Shown here one piece after another: positions 46,207-57,345 of a stretch of DNA of 64,000 bases. Origin of the DNA: Plutella xylostella (lineage: Eukaryota > Arthropoda > Insecta > Lepidoptera > Plutellidae); NCBI RefSeq assembly GCF_932276165.1, contig NC_063998.1:6336501-6400500 (forward strand). The letters run 5' to 3'. Position 1 is the stretch's first letter; every line of letters starts with the position of its first letter. The notes under the pieces were generated by a model, which ran no database searches, was not told where the DNA came from, and saw only the letters and a program-made list of their open reading frames with translations. The position numbers and the translations under genes were made by a program.

Positions 46207-47976
46207 TTGCATAAAACACACCGATGCACGGCAGCAGCTTTCGCTCGCCTATTTTTTGTGAAGCTAGAGTAACCCTCCTGAGTTACGATTGCGCTTCCTT
46301 GACGGAAACGCACGCAGTTTCGTGACGTTACCTTATTTCAAACCTTATCATAATATTTCATGGCAACTTAGGTAATATAGAAGACAGCCCATACAAGATA
46401 ATACTTACGTATAAGCTATACCTATAAACTATAGGAGTAGTTAACTCATATATCTTATACCTATCTGTCTTTGATTCCTCTACCAGGCATTGCAATGATA
46501 TATGAAGATCAATTTATATGTATATTACGCCTGTGGCATTGGCAGTGAGGCGAAACACCGCATCCAAATTAACTACTCCGCATCCACAGTAACTCCGTAA
46601 TATTCAAGAAAACGTGTTCGTAAATGGAAACGAATCGTTTTGCCGTTCAAACAGTACAAGTTCAATATTCTTCCTCAAAATTACAGTTCACGCTTGGCGC
46701 TACCACAAAAGTAATGCTTACGTGCACCGACGCAAATTATATCATTTCAACGGCATTTCATTTACTAGCCAACTGAAATATGGACTCTACGCCTGTATGG
46801 TTTGAAGTTGGGTTTCATTTGCTAGGCTGCAGTGGTTTAACACCGCAAAATGCAATACCGTAAATATTCGATGACAACTCGGCGCATTATGACATAATTC
46901 CACGATGAGCCGTGAAGGCGTGAAATATACCGTCGCTATCAGATATCTTGGTCAATTGACGATAGTATTTTTTTACTATTCCTTACATGAATACTTAGAT
47001 ATGGCCACTATCCATTTTTTGTCAGTAAATAGTAATAAATACTCAACTGCTGCGAATGCTAGAGCAACTCGAAAACAATACCTCGTTGAATTATTACACG
47101 CTGTTACTTTGAAATACTCCTTAAAAGAAAGGAAGACGAGACAAGAGAAGAAAGTAGATCTTGGTGGATAAACAGACATCCAGAAACAAATGACGGGACC
47201 ATTTAGTATGAAAATGAAGGGGAACTTTGTTATACACTTGCGCTAACTGTTTAAAAAACTTCGTAACTCTTTTCAAAACTGCACCGTAGCTGTTTTCACA
47301 ATCCCGACTTTCACAAGTTGTTACCGCCAAGTTTTATTTTAAGAACAAATTGATTTCTCACGATGAATTCTTTGTTTTGTCTTGAGACATAGTTGTCGTG
47401 ACAGACGATTTCGTAAGAAACTTAAATTTGTCTGCTGTCGAATTCGGTTGCTAAAGTAGAGTTGGCGACATGGCACTTTTTGCATAAAAATATAGATTTG
47501 GTCCTAGCTTTCTTGTTATTAAGCCACATTCACATACCAACTTAATACTTGTAACATTTAAATCCGTACCGGCTTTGGAAGTATTATTCAACCAATCACG
47601 GCTCACACTTCCGCATCCCGTAACCCCATTGGTCACGATTGACAAATTACGTGACTTCATACTTTCTTGTTGCATAATTCAACGATTGTGATTGGCCACA
47701 CCATTGTTCTTTGCCTTAATCGTAACTAATGTCATGTCACTCCGTATTAAAATTTAATTTATGTTTCGCTATGCTCACTGTGAAAGTGATTTCGAAATTC
47801 AACGTAAATATTTGGGAGGTAAAATAAAATAAAACCAATATCCGAACACTTTTCGAGTCTACAGTCATAACGAAAGACAAATTTTCAGAATTCTAAATCG
47901 GCTATACCGGTACTCGCTACCTATCACGTGAGTACAAAATGTACAACAAAAAGCGGGTGACTTGCGCGGGACTTAC
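46207..47976. other. Probable intron or intergenic DNA
   Basis: No exon or element recognised. Contains the CCAAT cluster below. Confidence 0.4.
47592..47695. promoter_or_regulatory. Three CCAAT boxes in about 100 bp
   Basis: CCAAT at 47592-47596, ATTGG at 47628-47632 and ATTGG at 47691-47695, the latter two being CCAAT on the minus strand. NF-Y type sites often cluster in promoters. They lie about 280 bp beyond the donor of the candidate exon at 47977. Chance is possible. Confidence 0.2.
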
Positions 47977-48013
47977 CCTTTCGGGGTTTAAAGGCGTGAT
48001 CATAAATACTCAT
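47977..48013 (-). CDS. Candidate short first coding exon
   Basis: Minus strand: ATG at 48013 with a TGA 15 bases upstream in frame. Twelve codons read MSIYDHAFKPRK plus one base, then GTAAGTCCC as splice donor. The single leftover G plus the first two bases of the exon at 43873-43931 (AG) makes GAG, so the phases agree. A 37-nt coding part is too short to be statistically convincing. The 5' limit of the exon and its start site are unknown. Confidence 0.35.
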
Positions 48014-48341
48014 GTAGGTACATGCTCATGATCATTATTATGTTAGTTTTCAGTATTTACATTTTAATGTTTAGTTGACAAAAAACATTTAAAAGTGCTG
48101 CTTCAATTCCATTAATGTTCGTATTTACGCTAAATCCTGCTATTTTATACGGGAGATATGGCTTTTATCCAAAAAGAGCGTTTAATTTACAGTTCTGTGC
48201 CAAATGTGTGTTTAAATTAAGTGTTTGATTGGCAATTGTTACGAAATTTACTTCTGTTTTAACATTTATTTGGCTTTTAAAGTATCTTTGTTATGGTTTG
48301 GTATAGTTTGTATATTTATGCTTAAAATGTGTAGGTATAAG

Positions 48342-48480
48342 TACAGGGGTTGCAAAAAGAGTATACTAAGCCAAAACCAGCGTGTGCAGCATGTTATATC
48401 TAAACCCGAAACTAAAATCTGATATAAAATGCTGCACATGCTGGTTTCGGCTTAGTATACCCTTTTTGCAACACCCTGTA
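48342..48480. mobile_element. TATACTAAGCC MITE family, copy 3 (near palindrome)
   Basis: TACAGGGGTTGCAAAAAGAG and GTATACTAAGCC at the left, and in reverse from the right TACAGGGTGTTGCAAAAAGG and GTATACTAAGCC, bordered by TA. The arms continue through AAACCAGC(G/A)TGTGCAGCAT to about 55 bp, leaving a spacer of about 30 bp. This is the best preserved copy and defines the family ends. Confidence 0.88.
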
Positions 48481-48717
48481 TAGAAGAAATGCTCGAATAT
48501 CTCTCAGCGGTAAGGCAGAATCATTTCATTTGATTAGATACACTGCGCGCAGCACTACAAAGCTAACCTAATAAATCCACCAGGAAGCCACCTCACCGGG
48601 GTCTAAGGTTAATTTGTCAGTGTTAAATGAAGTCGTTTATACTGACAGTTTACTACACAGTGAGTTCTTCTCATCAGCGAAGCAAAGGTTTAATTAACAG
48701 CCGTTATTGCAGCGTAA

Positions 48718-48901
48718 GGCCAAGTTTCACCATACTCTGTTATATTATTAACACCCCTGTTACATTATAACAAAGAATTAGTTGTTGACTTTTGACGCAT
48801 CTGTCAAAAATTCAATACGGAAATTATAGGTATTTATATGACACGTTAGTACAATGTAATAGGGGTGTTAATGATCTAACAGACTATGGTGAAACTGGGC
48901 C
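48718..48901. mobile_element. PIF/Harbinger-type MITE with TAA target duplication
   Basis: GGCCAAGTTTCACCATACTC at the left and, in reverse, GGCCCAGTTTCACCATAGTC at the right. TAA is duplicated at 48715-48717 and 48902-48904. Subterminal ATTAACACCCCT(G/A)TTACATT occurs in both orientations. It is the uninterrupted relative of 26671-26975. Confidence 0.88.
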
Positions 48902-49088
48902 TAAGAGCGGTACTTGAATGTCTTGTAGGTACTAAGTCCGGGCCAATTCCCGTTACACTCTAATTAACTGGCCTGCGAATGAACTTTACTATCTGGTACA
49001 CTCGATGTTGGTGCTATAGCTGATTAGATAGGATTGTTCGGTCTGGTGCGAATGTCTAAGTAATTTATCATTTTGCGATTCTGATGCC

Positions 49089-49220
49089 GAGTTGCAGAAA
49101 GGGACTTTAAGCTAATGTCGACATTAAATCTATGTCTGTCTCTTTCTGTCCGTATACTGTCAAAGCAAGGCAACAATACATTTAATGCCGACATTAACTT
49201 AAAGATCCTTTCTGCAACTC
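49089..49220. mobile_element. MITE with GAGTTGCAGAAAGG ends
   Basis: GAGTTGCAGAAAGGGACTTT and, in reverse from the right, GAGTTGCAGAAAGGATCTTT. The pairing continues through AA(G)CTAATGTCGACATTAAAT-like words. The central spacer is about 45 bp with no coding capacity. Confidence 0.85.
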
Positions 49221-50003
49221 AGTGTGATTTGTGAAAAGTGCTTAATGAAAAGTTCCTATCTAATAAGTAGGTAAGTACTTTAAGAATATTATTTAGTTAT
49301 AAGCTCATTGACTTTTCATCTGGGAGCAATCATTGACTCACTCTGTATAATTGTTTTACTGCAACAATAAACGACACGACAAGGCCAAGTCCATGGAGAG
49401 GGAAAGTTGTGACCTCAAAAACGGTTTCGATACTCAATCATTAAGATTTCTTTCAGAACAGAACTTTTTTTTATTTTTTTTCAAAAAATAGCTATAATTT
49501 TGTTTTATTCCTTATGTAAGTATATGTACTTCCTTTGTCTATATCTGCAACGTCTGGCACTCAAACTAGGAACTTAGCGCAGTCAGTCTACTAACATACT
49601 TATTCATATTTGTAGAGATTATCATCTGCATAACATTAACATAGCACAAACGCATAGATTTCAAGTTAGTTAATTTTGATTTGTCTATCGTTAAGTTGTC
49701 AAGAGGGCAATCTTAATCATTTGTAATCCTTCGAATAATGAAGTAACTTCGGACCACCCAGTGCCTCTAGTCAAGATATTAAACGGGGTCACTTTAGCTT
49801 ATGAAATACGCAGTTGCACTCAATGCTACGCTAACTTCGCCTATATGCTGCCGTTCTCTCGTTTGTTTGTTTTTTGTCAAAGTAAAGTAACCCTCCTAAG
49901 CTGGTCCCGCCGAAGTGACAAAGCCATCGGCGCGGCGGCGGCGTCGTACAACGCGTGCCTATCAATATGATCAGCTTCATCACACGACCTACTAGGTTAC
50001 CAC
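49221..50003. other. Unassigned stretch
   Basis: No gene or repeat supported. A short GCG-rich run lies at 49930-49945. Confidence 0.4.
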
Positions 50004-50432
50004 TAGTGATGTCGACAAATATCGATAAAAAATCAATAACTTGAACGATACATACGAGATATGACTTCAGGTGAAGTCGCCCAAAGATAGCGTAAGGATG
50101 TTTTTTTTCTTATCACGAGACTTGACGAGACATTATAAACATCGATAGTAGTTCAGTAAATGTTAGGTTTATGGGTATGTCGGTACATGTTTACAGAAAC
50201 AGATAGTGAAATATACAATGCAAGATAATGTCGCAATAATAATAAATACAATACTAATTACCAAATCGGTATTGAGAAGTATTATAGTGATAGAATCAAT
50301 AACCAAATAGTTGTAGTTATTGCTATAATGTAGTTTGTTCGACACGCACTGTTGATTGCACAATAATGACACAGCCTAAGTCATAATTTAATATCGATAA
50401 AAGAGCAATAGCTAGTCTAGCTAGACATCCCT
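50004..50432. mobile_element. Possible MITE with ATCGATA words
   Basis: TAGTGATGTCGACAAATATC at the left resembles the reverse of the right end, TAGGGATGTC. ATCGATA occurs at 50021, 50141 and 50393. The terminal repeats are short and imperfect and no target duplication is clear, so this is tentative. The same ATCGATA words, if functional, would be DREF/BEAF sites. Confidence 0.35.
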
Positions 50433-51080
50433 ACGGGCATTCCAAAGATGAACTGAAGTGTTCACATTTTTTACCACGCTTCGACTGTATCCAATCTAAC
50501 GCCATATCAGATGGCTCGCGTGATCTAATTCACAAAAAAACAACTAGGTTCATAGGTATACACGAGACACAATGCTGGAAGATTATCTACGATGACAGGG
50601 GAAAAGCTTGGAAAATAAACATTTTTTACATGATATTCAATCATGAATTAATTGAAGATTTAGGTAAGACTTGAATATTTAGACTTACACAGTTTCCATG
50701 AAAAATCCTTCTTCTTATAAGATATTTGATCAAATACGTGTGGTGAGTCGGTCGGTACTTACACAGTACATACCCGGCCGCACCACAGGCCGGCTTGAAG
50801 TCTAAGAATGTCGCCGATCTGGCCTGTTCGCTTCATAAATATGGAGCTGGTGATTAAACGGCCTACTTGCAGGTTTTTTACCATACCCCGCCCCGCGCCC
50901 CTCATATTTCACAAGCACCCCCCCGGGCCTTGGCGATAACGTTTGCTGTCTCTTGAGTAAGAAGGGCAATTAATAACTGAAGCTCTTTGTGTTTTGAGCC
51001 GATGTTGATTCTGCTGTATTACGTTTTGGTCAGCGTTTGAGAATATTGCGTGTTTCCGGTGAATGCAACTTTATGACTTA

Positions 51081-51553
51081 GGCCAAGATAAATAGACGAA
51101 ACTAAGACGGAGTCTTAGCTTAAGCACATGCTAAGAACACAAATTCACTAAAATAGACACTACTTGAGCACAGACTATGCCAGTATGTTCGCACTCTGAC
51201 TTAGCCGAGTTCGAGTTCACATTTGTCAAGACTTGGCCCTTGCTTAGCATACCCAAGTTGTCACATCTGCCACACTCTCAGGAAATTATTATTCTATGCT
51301 CTCAGGCTATCCACAGACCACATTTATACCAAATTTGCAAAAAAACTACGGAATGAAACCATAACCACAGATAAATAAATATATATTTGACGCAGATTTG
51401 ACATAACAGGTTCTAAGACAGTGACTTAGCCGAGCAAACGCTAAGTAGTGTCTATTTTAGAGACTCATTGCAACTCGACTTAGTTCAGGTGAAGTCGTAC
51501 TTGGCTAAGCATTAGCTTGAGCAAGTGCTAAGCAACGACTATTTATCTGGGCC
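51081..51553. mobile_element. PIF/Harbinger-type MITE, 473 bp, TTA target duplication
   Basis: GGCCAAGATAAATAGACG at the left and, in reverse from the right, GGCCCAGATAAATAGTCG. TTA is duplicated at 51078-51080 and 51554-51556. Subterminal words (GCTTAGC, CTTAGCC, TAGACACTACTT/AAGTAGTGTCTA) occur in both orientations, extending the symmetry inward. No coding capacity. Confidence 0.87.
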
Positions 51554-51785
51554 TTAGTGTTGGCATCTACAAGATACCTAGCGTACGTACCTAGATGCCT
51601 AGATTACTGAGTTATTTTGAAATGAAACTATTATAAAAATAGTTAAACATGTTACTGCTTGAAAAGCTAACAATACAATACTGCTAATAGCTGTATCAAT
51701 GAAATAAAGCTTATTCATTAGACAATATGGTTTCGTTTACTTCAGTGAACATGAGCTGTTTGCTATCGGAGTGGGCGTTTTGCAA

Positions 51786-51829
51786 GCGGCGGCGGCGGCG
51801 GCGGTGGCGGCGGTGGCGGCGGCGGCGGA
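51786..51829. repeat. (GGC)n microsatellite, 44 bp
   Basis: GGC units interrupted by two GGT units. It lies in a GC-richer patch that ends at a GTAAGTATAG donor-like word at 52018. That would fit a 5' untranslated exon, but frames through it are short and stop soon after. Confidence 0.9.
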
Positions 51830-52018
51830 TGTAGGTTCAATCACTGAGCCTGCTAACTAAGTGAGGTTGCGAGTTATTGCTGCTAGAAATTAATGGGATT
51901 AAACGTGGATTAAGCGTTGGTTTGTGCATTGTGCAGATTGCGATGACCCACTGCTGCGTAATGAATGACGGAGGACGGAGAGGAGCGATCAGAAGACAAA
52001 ATATCATAGACTAGTGTA

Positions 52019-55000
52019 AGTATAGAAATTGTGGAAATGTATTTAGTAAACCCGTATTACACATATGCTCACTATCACTATCACCATATTTTACATTTAC
52101 ATACTATGTTAATATAACCTAACATAATCTAAATAAAAAATATACTCGAATCCGTACTGGTATTGGTATTAATAATATTATCATGAATAATATATATCTA
52201 GGTAAAACCAGATAAACAATATTTTATAATGCTAACGAATATCGAAATGAACAATATTAAGTATTCCTGGAATGAAACAGACAAAACGGCTTTCCGGATA
52301 TCGGGACACGCCGCTGGACCGCGAAAATACTTTCACGAAGCGAAACGTATTTTATTACCAAAATCCTACCTGCTTTAAAAATATAATTTTTCAATTTATT
52401 CATTTGGTATTTTTCTAGTAGGATAAATACAAGAATGTATCTTGTGTTGTACGAATGGGGTTTTTAAGTTAATTTGGTCGAGTAAGTACCTACCTACTTA
52501 ATTTATATTTTATGAAACAACAAAACAAACCGTGCCTAACAAAAATATTTTCAATTAAAGTTCTTACTTCATTTCGAAAAGAAACTGTATTGACTGAAAC
52601 TGAATTGAAATGAAACAAAATTGAATTTACTGTATGTTGACTCGTTCTTAGTAATTTCAGCGAACAGCTCCCTTTTTGATTTCCTGAATCCAATTAACAC
52701 TGCAATATTTTTATGCATTAAAAAATCCAAACATTCATGATAACATTTTCAATATTTACATAGTATTCGTAGTCATAAAAGCCTCATACGAACCAAGTCG
52801 TCTGTAGCAAGGAAACCTTACGACTTTCATGACAAGATCTGACAAAGATCTAGGAACCAGGTTCACGCTATATAAATTGGCCTTATAGAGGGTGCTTTCT
52901 GTATAATAGTAAACATCGTATATTCGCCGTGTGCATGTATATGCAAGAATAGGTTATACGGTATTGCCAAGTAAAGCATACAAAATTCTATCTGCATTAT
53001 ATTCATAAAGGTTTCATTTTCATTACAATAAGTTACAATAAGAACAAAAACGGAAACACTAAGGAATGAAGAATATAAAGCGAGTAACTGACTTTTCCAA
53101 TTTCTGACTTGAAATTAATTTAAAATGGAAAGCAGGAAAAAGCTAAGTGATCCTAGAATAATAATAATGGATTGTACAGACAAAGAAAAACTTGCATAAT
53201 GTGCAGTACTAAAACATGCTAATTCCTTTACTTCACTACACAAGACTTACTCACTTTTGTTTATAATCATGGCTTTAAATAGTATTCTGTTTTTTTTTTT
53301 AATAATACCATGCCATAAAACTTAGTAATTGAATAGAGGCTGCAGGTAATGTAGTAAGTAATCCATTAAATACCTAGCTGATAAAGACCTTATATTACAT
53401 ATTATACTATATATTATAAAAGAACATCGAGAAAAACTTGGGGAGGTACCTTCTATTTCTCTATCTATAATAATATGATATAGACTGTAAATTCCACACT
53501 TCCTGAGATTGGGGTCACATAATCGTAGGAGTCTCCTAGAGACTACAATACTACGAGGTTCCAACCGCACAACTCAAGACCATTCCGAAAACAGAAAACA
53601 AAAAAGCATCAAACAAAAGACTGCCAACGTTTCCGATTCTCATTTCTTTCGAATACCCACATGCCTACTTTGAATTGGAATATTTTGAATACCATCGCGG
53701 GCCGGGCTCATGAAAAAATGAGCCGAGAGTCGTGACTCCGCTGTATGTTTTCATTGCGGGATGCATATTCATTGCCGTGGATGTTATTCTTTTGCATTCC
53801 TGAACAATCGAACAAGTTGGTGAACATGGAGATCGCGGGCTACGGTCACGATTCTCATTTTTCACACATTTACCTAAGTAAAGTTACCTACTTCTTCTAG
53901 AGAGCTGTGCCAAGTTTTCCACATATATTTGGTATTAACCTACAAGTATAAAATATGCTAGATACTATACAAATTAACCGTGCTACACCGACAATAAGCC
54001 AACTTATAACAACCCTTGAAATAAAAAGTACTTAAAGCTACTGCTAATATTAATAACAAGAAAAAACCTATACGCACCCACGTACCTTAAACGTTTCAAC
54101 AAAACAAAACAAACCAATAAATTCATCGTAAGAACTAGAAAACAAGGAGCATGACCGTCTCACGAGTGCGTCGATCGCAGCCAAGTAACAGTCTGCATCC
54201 TAGCCCACAGACCACTTTAAACCTAGCACCCTTCACTCCAGGCAATACGGTGAGTTTTAACTTGGTTTGGTGGGGTAGTAAGTTGGTAGTTCTTTAAAAG
54301 GAAACCTGCCTAGTCAACGGCGACGTGACGAGCGTAGTCTTCACAAATCCAGCCGAAGAGATTGGCTATCAAACCCTTTTTGTTGAGAGCTGAAGGCAAC
54401 AATCGTATATACCTATATACCATATACACGTACATAAGTGTGTATACTCTACGAAGGTTTGTCTCTCAAAGGGCACAGCCGAAAAAGGGTTTATCTTGAA
54501 CCTCTGTTTTTTTATCTATGCAGTTGTAAGGCAACCAAAGTGGAAAAGTTAATTACCTTTGACATACTGCTTCAATTTCCGATTTATACAACTGAAACCG
54601 TTAGTTACCTAAATGAAAACATGTTTCAGGGAGACAAGATAAAACTTTAAAACATTTTTCACAGCCGACTTAATAACATCTTAAACTAGATAAGCCAAAT
54701 GGCACTTTGGAAGGAATCCAAGCCACATGCATTAGCTAGTGTTTTATGCTAAGAATAAGAAACATTTTTCTTCAGCATTCTTTCTTATAGAAATTACAAG
54801 CAGTATTGCATTGTTATGCGAGGATAGTTAGGACGTTAAGCAATCACTGATGGATATAAACATAGTATCGAACAATGAAGCTCATGTTCCATTCATTTTC
54901 GAATAAATACTAGCATAGATCTTTCATAATCGTTGTATTTAATAAAAGTAATATTTTATGCAGTTGGATGGGCACGGTTTGGTAGGATCTCTAGCTACTC

Positions 55001-55150
55001 GTGCCGGCTGGAATGCCTAGGGCCCGCTATCATGAAAATCCAATATCTAGCCTTCCCTAGTTCTAAAGCCGTATATGCAGAAGATAAGCACCGTATAATT
55101 AGCCTTTATTTTAATCATGAACTATCACGATTACTACTTCAATTATTTCT
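52019..55150. other. Unassigned stretch
   Basis: AT-rich. No repeat recognised. Small ORFs (for example 53322-53570 minus, 53665-53865 minus, 54438-54650 plus) have no supporting context. A 13-codon open block between CCCACAG and GTGAGT at 54210-54248 is noted but not called. Confidence 0.4.
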
Positions 55151-55172
55151 ATAAAGGTATGTAAGTACTTAG

Positions 55173-55222
55173 CTACAAGTACCTACAAGTTCCGCTCGCT
55201 ACGGGATGTCATCAAGGAACCG
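55173..55222 (+). CDS. Weak candidate internal exon
   Basis: Fifty bases between ...TACTTAG and GTAAGTATC, a strong donor. All three frames are open. The most protein-like reads TSTYKFRSLRDVIKEP and ends in phase 0. The acceptor lacks a pyrimidine tract and no neighbouring exon was found, so this may be chance. Confidence 0.15.
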
Positions 55223-55921
55223 GTAAGTATCTATTTATTTTATCCGGGAGCTATCGGGCTGATTGCAGAACTCTTGCAATATACAGACTAATGAAAAACT
55301 CGTCTTATTTAATTGCAATACCTTCATACCTGTGTAAAGCTGGAGTTAATTAGCACAATTTTTATCTAATGGAAATATCAAGAACTAGAGTTCGATACAT
55401 ACATACAACAACCGGCGATATGTAGTCGTAGGAGCAGAGAGACACAGATGTGGGAAATTTATTTTCATTTAGTCACAGCCTGAAAAACGTTATGGACTAG
55501 CATCGATGTTTGAAAACTGTACTACAGTGTAAATACTCTATGTAGGAATTTATACATACTACAAAAGCCATTAGTCTTCCTCTTGTCCACTCGTCTAGTA
55601 AGGCCGGGTGACTAGCATTCTCAGTAATCATCCCTGCAAAGGGTTTATTCCCAGCAAAAGATGTAGCAATCATAAAATCTTAACTTTACAAACTGGATTT
55701 TAATGACGAGACCTGGATCCAGGGAATTAATTAAAAGCTCATTTTGAACGGCAGTCACGGGCAAACATGTAATTACAGTTTATATTTTAAATAAAACTAT
55801 CAAGCATTATGTATTTTTGTGCATGATTGTACTTTCCTATTAATTGGTATGCAAGTCGCTTGTTTTTGTTTTAAAGATGTAAAGCTCTATTTAGATTTCA
55901 GGTAAGTGAAATGCGCATTGG

Positions 55922-56248
55922 TTAAGGGCCCGTACAGGGTGACGTGCCGCGCCAATTTTGGGTTTTCAATGCTCTTCACACAGCACACGCAGTGACACGC
56001 ACACATGTAAGTTTGCACAGTGGGTCGATAAACTTTTACTCGCCAACTTTATTGACAATTATGTTCAAGTACATTTTGGGTGATTTTAGGGTAAGTAAGT
56101 ATAATTCTTACTTACACTGGTAGGCACCAGGAAAGAGTAGAAATTAATAGGGGTGCCACTTTACTCTATACTCGGAACCCGATTAGCTTTCTCAAACAAA
56201 TGTGGTATTTACTTGTAGAAAGGTAACTAAAAGTATTAAAGTGTAGAT
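55922..56248 (+). repeat. Recent dispersed repeat, copy 1
   Basis: Begins TTAAGGGCCCGTACAGGGTG. It matches 62970-63299 in the same orientation with, by eye, two substitutions, a 1-bp and a 4-bp indel. Contains CACACAGCACACGCAGTGAC and TTTAGGGTAAGTAAGTATAA. No terminal inverted repeat or target duplication is obvious and no ORF is present. The element class is unknown. Confidence 0.9.
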
Positions 56249-56303
56249 AATAAGTTTCGGGCATCCTCCAGCCAACTGAACCCCGACGACAAAGCAAAGT
56301 AAA

Positions 56304-56521
56304 TACATAGTGTCGCAAAAGGGCTATACTAAGCCAAAAGGGGATGACTCAAGGGGTCATTCTGAACAACTTTTGTTCTACGAGATTTGCAAATTCGCGA
56401 AAAAAAATATTCGTTTTCCATGGTAAAAAGTCACATGTCCAACAAAGTTTCTATGAAAAAGGTTTTTTTTGTTAATTTCCAAAACTCGTAGAGCAAAAGT
56501 TCAGAATGACTGACTTACTCC
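56304..56521 (+). mobile_element. TATACTAAGCC MITE family, copy 4
   Basis: TCGCAAAAGGGCTATACTAA and GCC open it. The interior has CATTCTGAACAACTTTTG with its complement CAAAAGTTCAGAATG near the right end, so the arms fold. AAAAAGTCACATGTCCAACA is shared with 43680. The outer right terminus is missing, replaced by the next repeat. Confidence 0.65.
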
Positions 56522-57090
56522 TTTTTACCCGACTGCCGAAGGAGGAGGGTAATGTTTTTTGATTGTATGTATGTATGTTTGTCTGTTTCTTTGTTCCCTC
56601 CTGTAGCCTAAACGGCTTGATAGATTTTGATGTATGAGGTATTGTTAGAAGCGTATTGATGGCGCGATGGCTATAGGCTATGTGACGTTCCATTAAAATG
56701 TACATAGCGCCCTCTTGAGGACATAACGTGATGATCGAAAAAATAATAATTCAACTTTGCCGTGTAAGGTATCAAATGAAAGGACTTGATTTTCACATTA
56801 CAAAAATATGCATATTGAAGGTATTTAAATAACAACACCAAAATTATTGAAATAAAAAATGATCATGAACTACCTACCGACGTAAAATTTCATAAAATAA
56901 AAACAACTAAAAAGTTACAAATAAAAAAATACAATTATAAAAAACTAAAAACCTGACTGTACGCTAAAAACATGAAAACGAGTCCCAATGTTAATGGAAA
57001 GTATCGCAGGCGGGGACCAACTTGACCGCCACTCAAGGCCGTTTTCTAAGTAACATTCAGCTAAATGGTGAACCCTCTGCTGGTATAATT
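56522..57090 (+). repeat. Dispersed repeat of unknown class
   Basis: Starts TTTTTACCCGACTGCCGAAG and GAGGAGGGTAATGTTTTTTG with GTATGTATGTATG, a beginning I recall from many lepidopteran intergenic sequences. It runs through AT-rich DNA to CGAGTCCCAATG and CGCAGGCGGGGACCAACTTG. No ORF is present. Boundaries and class are uncertain. Confidence 0.4.
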
Positions 57091-57154
57091 TGTTTATATA
57101 CCGCTTTTTCAATACCTGTAAGTAAATTTTTTGGCAGCATAATATTTTTACTTA

Positions 57155-57345
57155 ATTTTAGGGTTTCGAACGTCAAAAGAAAAAAAGCAACCGTTATAGG
57201 ATCTCTTTGTTGTCCGTCTGTCTGACTGACTGTCTGTCACCGCCCTTTTTCTCAGAAACGGGTAAAGATATCAAGCTTATATTTCGCATAGATGGGGAGT
57301 ACCCCAAAAAAAATATTATGGTACTCCCTGTCCCACACAAGTAAA
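57155..57345 (+). repeat. Diverged dispersed repeat (GGTTTCGAACGTC type)
   Basis: GGGTTTCGAACGTCAAAAGA, CCGTTATAGGATC, GTCTGTCTGACTGACTGTCT, CTCAGAAACGGGTAAAGATA and a closing stretch with TACCCC and ATGGTACTCCCTG. It resembles the widespread lepidopteran sequence that starts GGGTTCCGTA and contains a GTCTGTC run. Assignment is from memory. Confidence 0.4.

Noticed and set aside
54210..54248. Thirteen-codon block between CCCACAG and GTGAGT on the plus strand
   Set aside because: Very short, no pyrimidine tract, no in-phase partner exon found.
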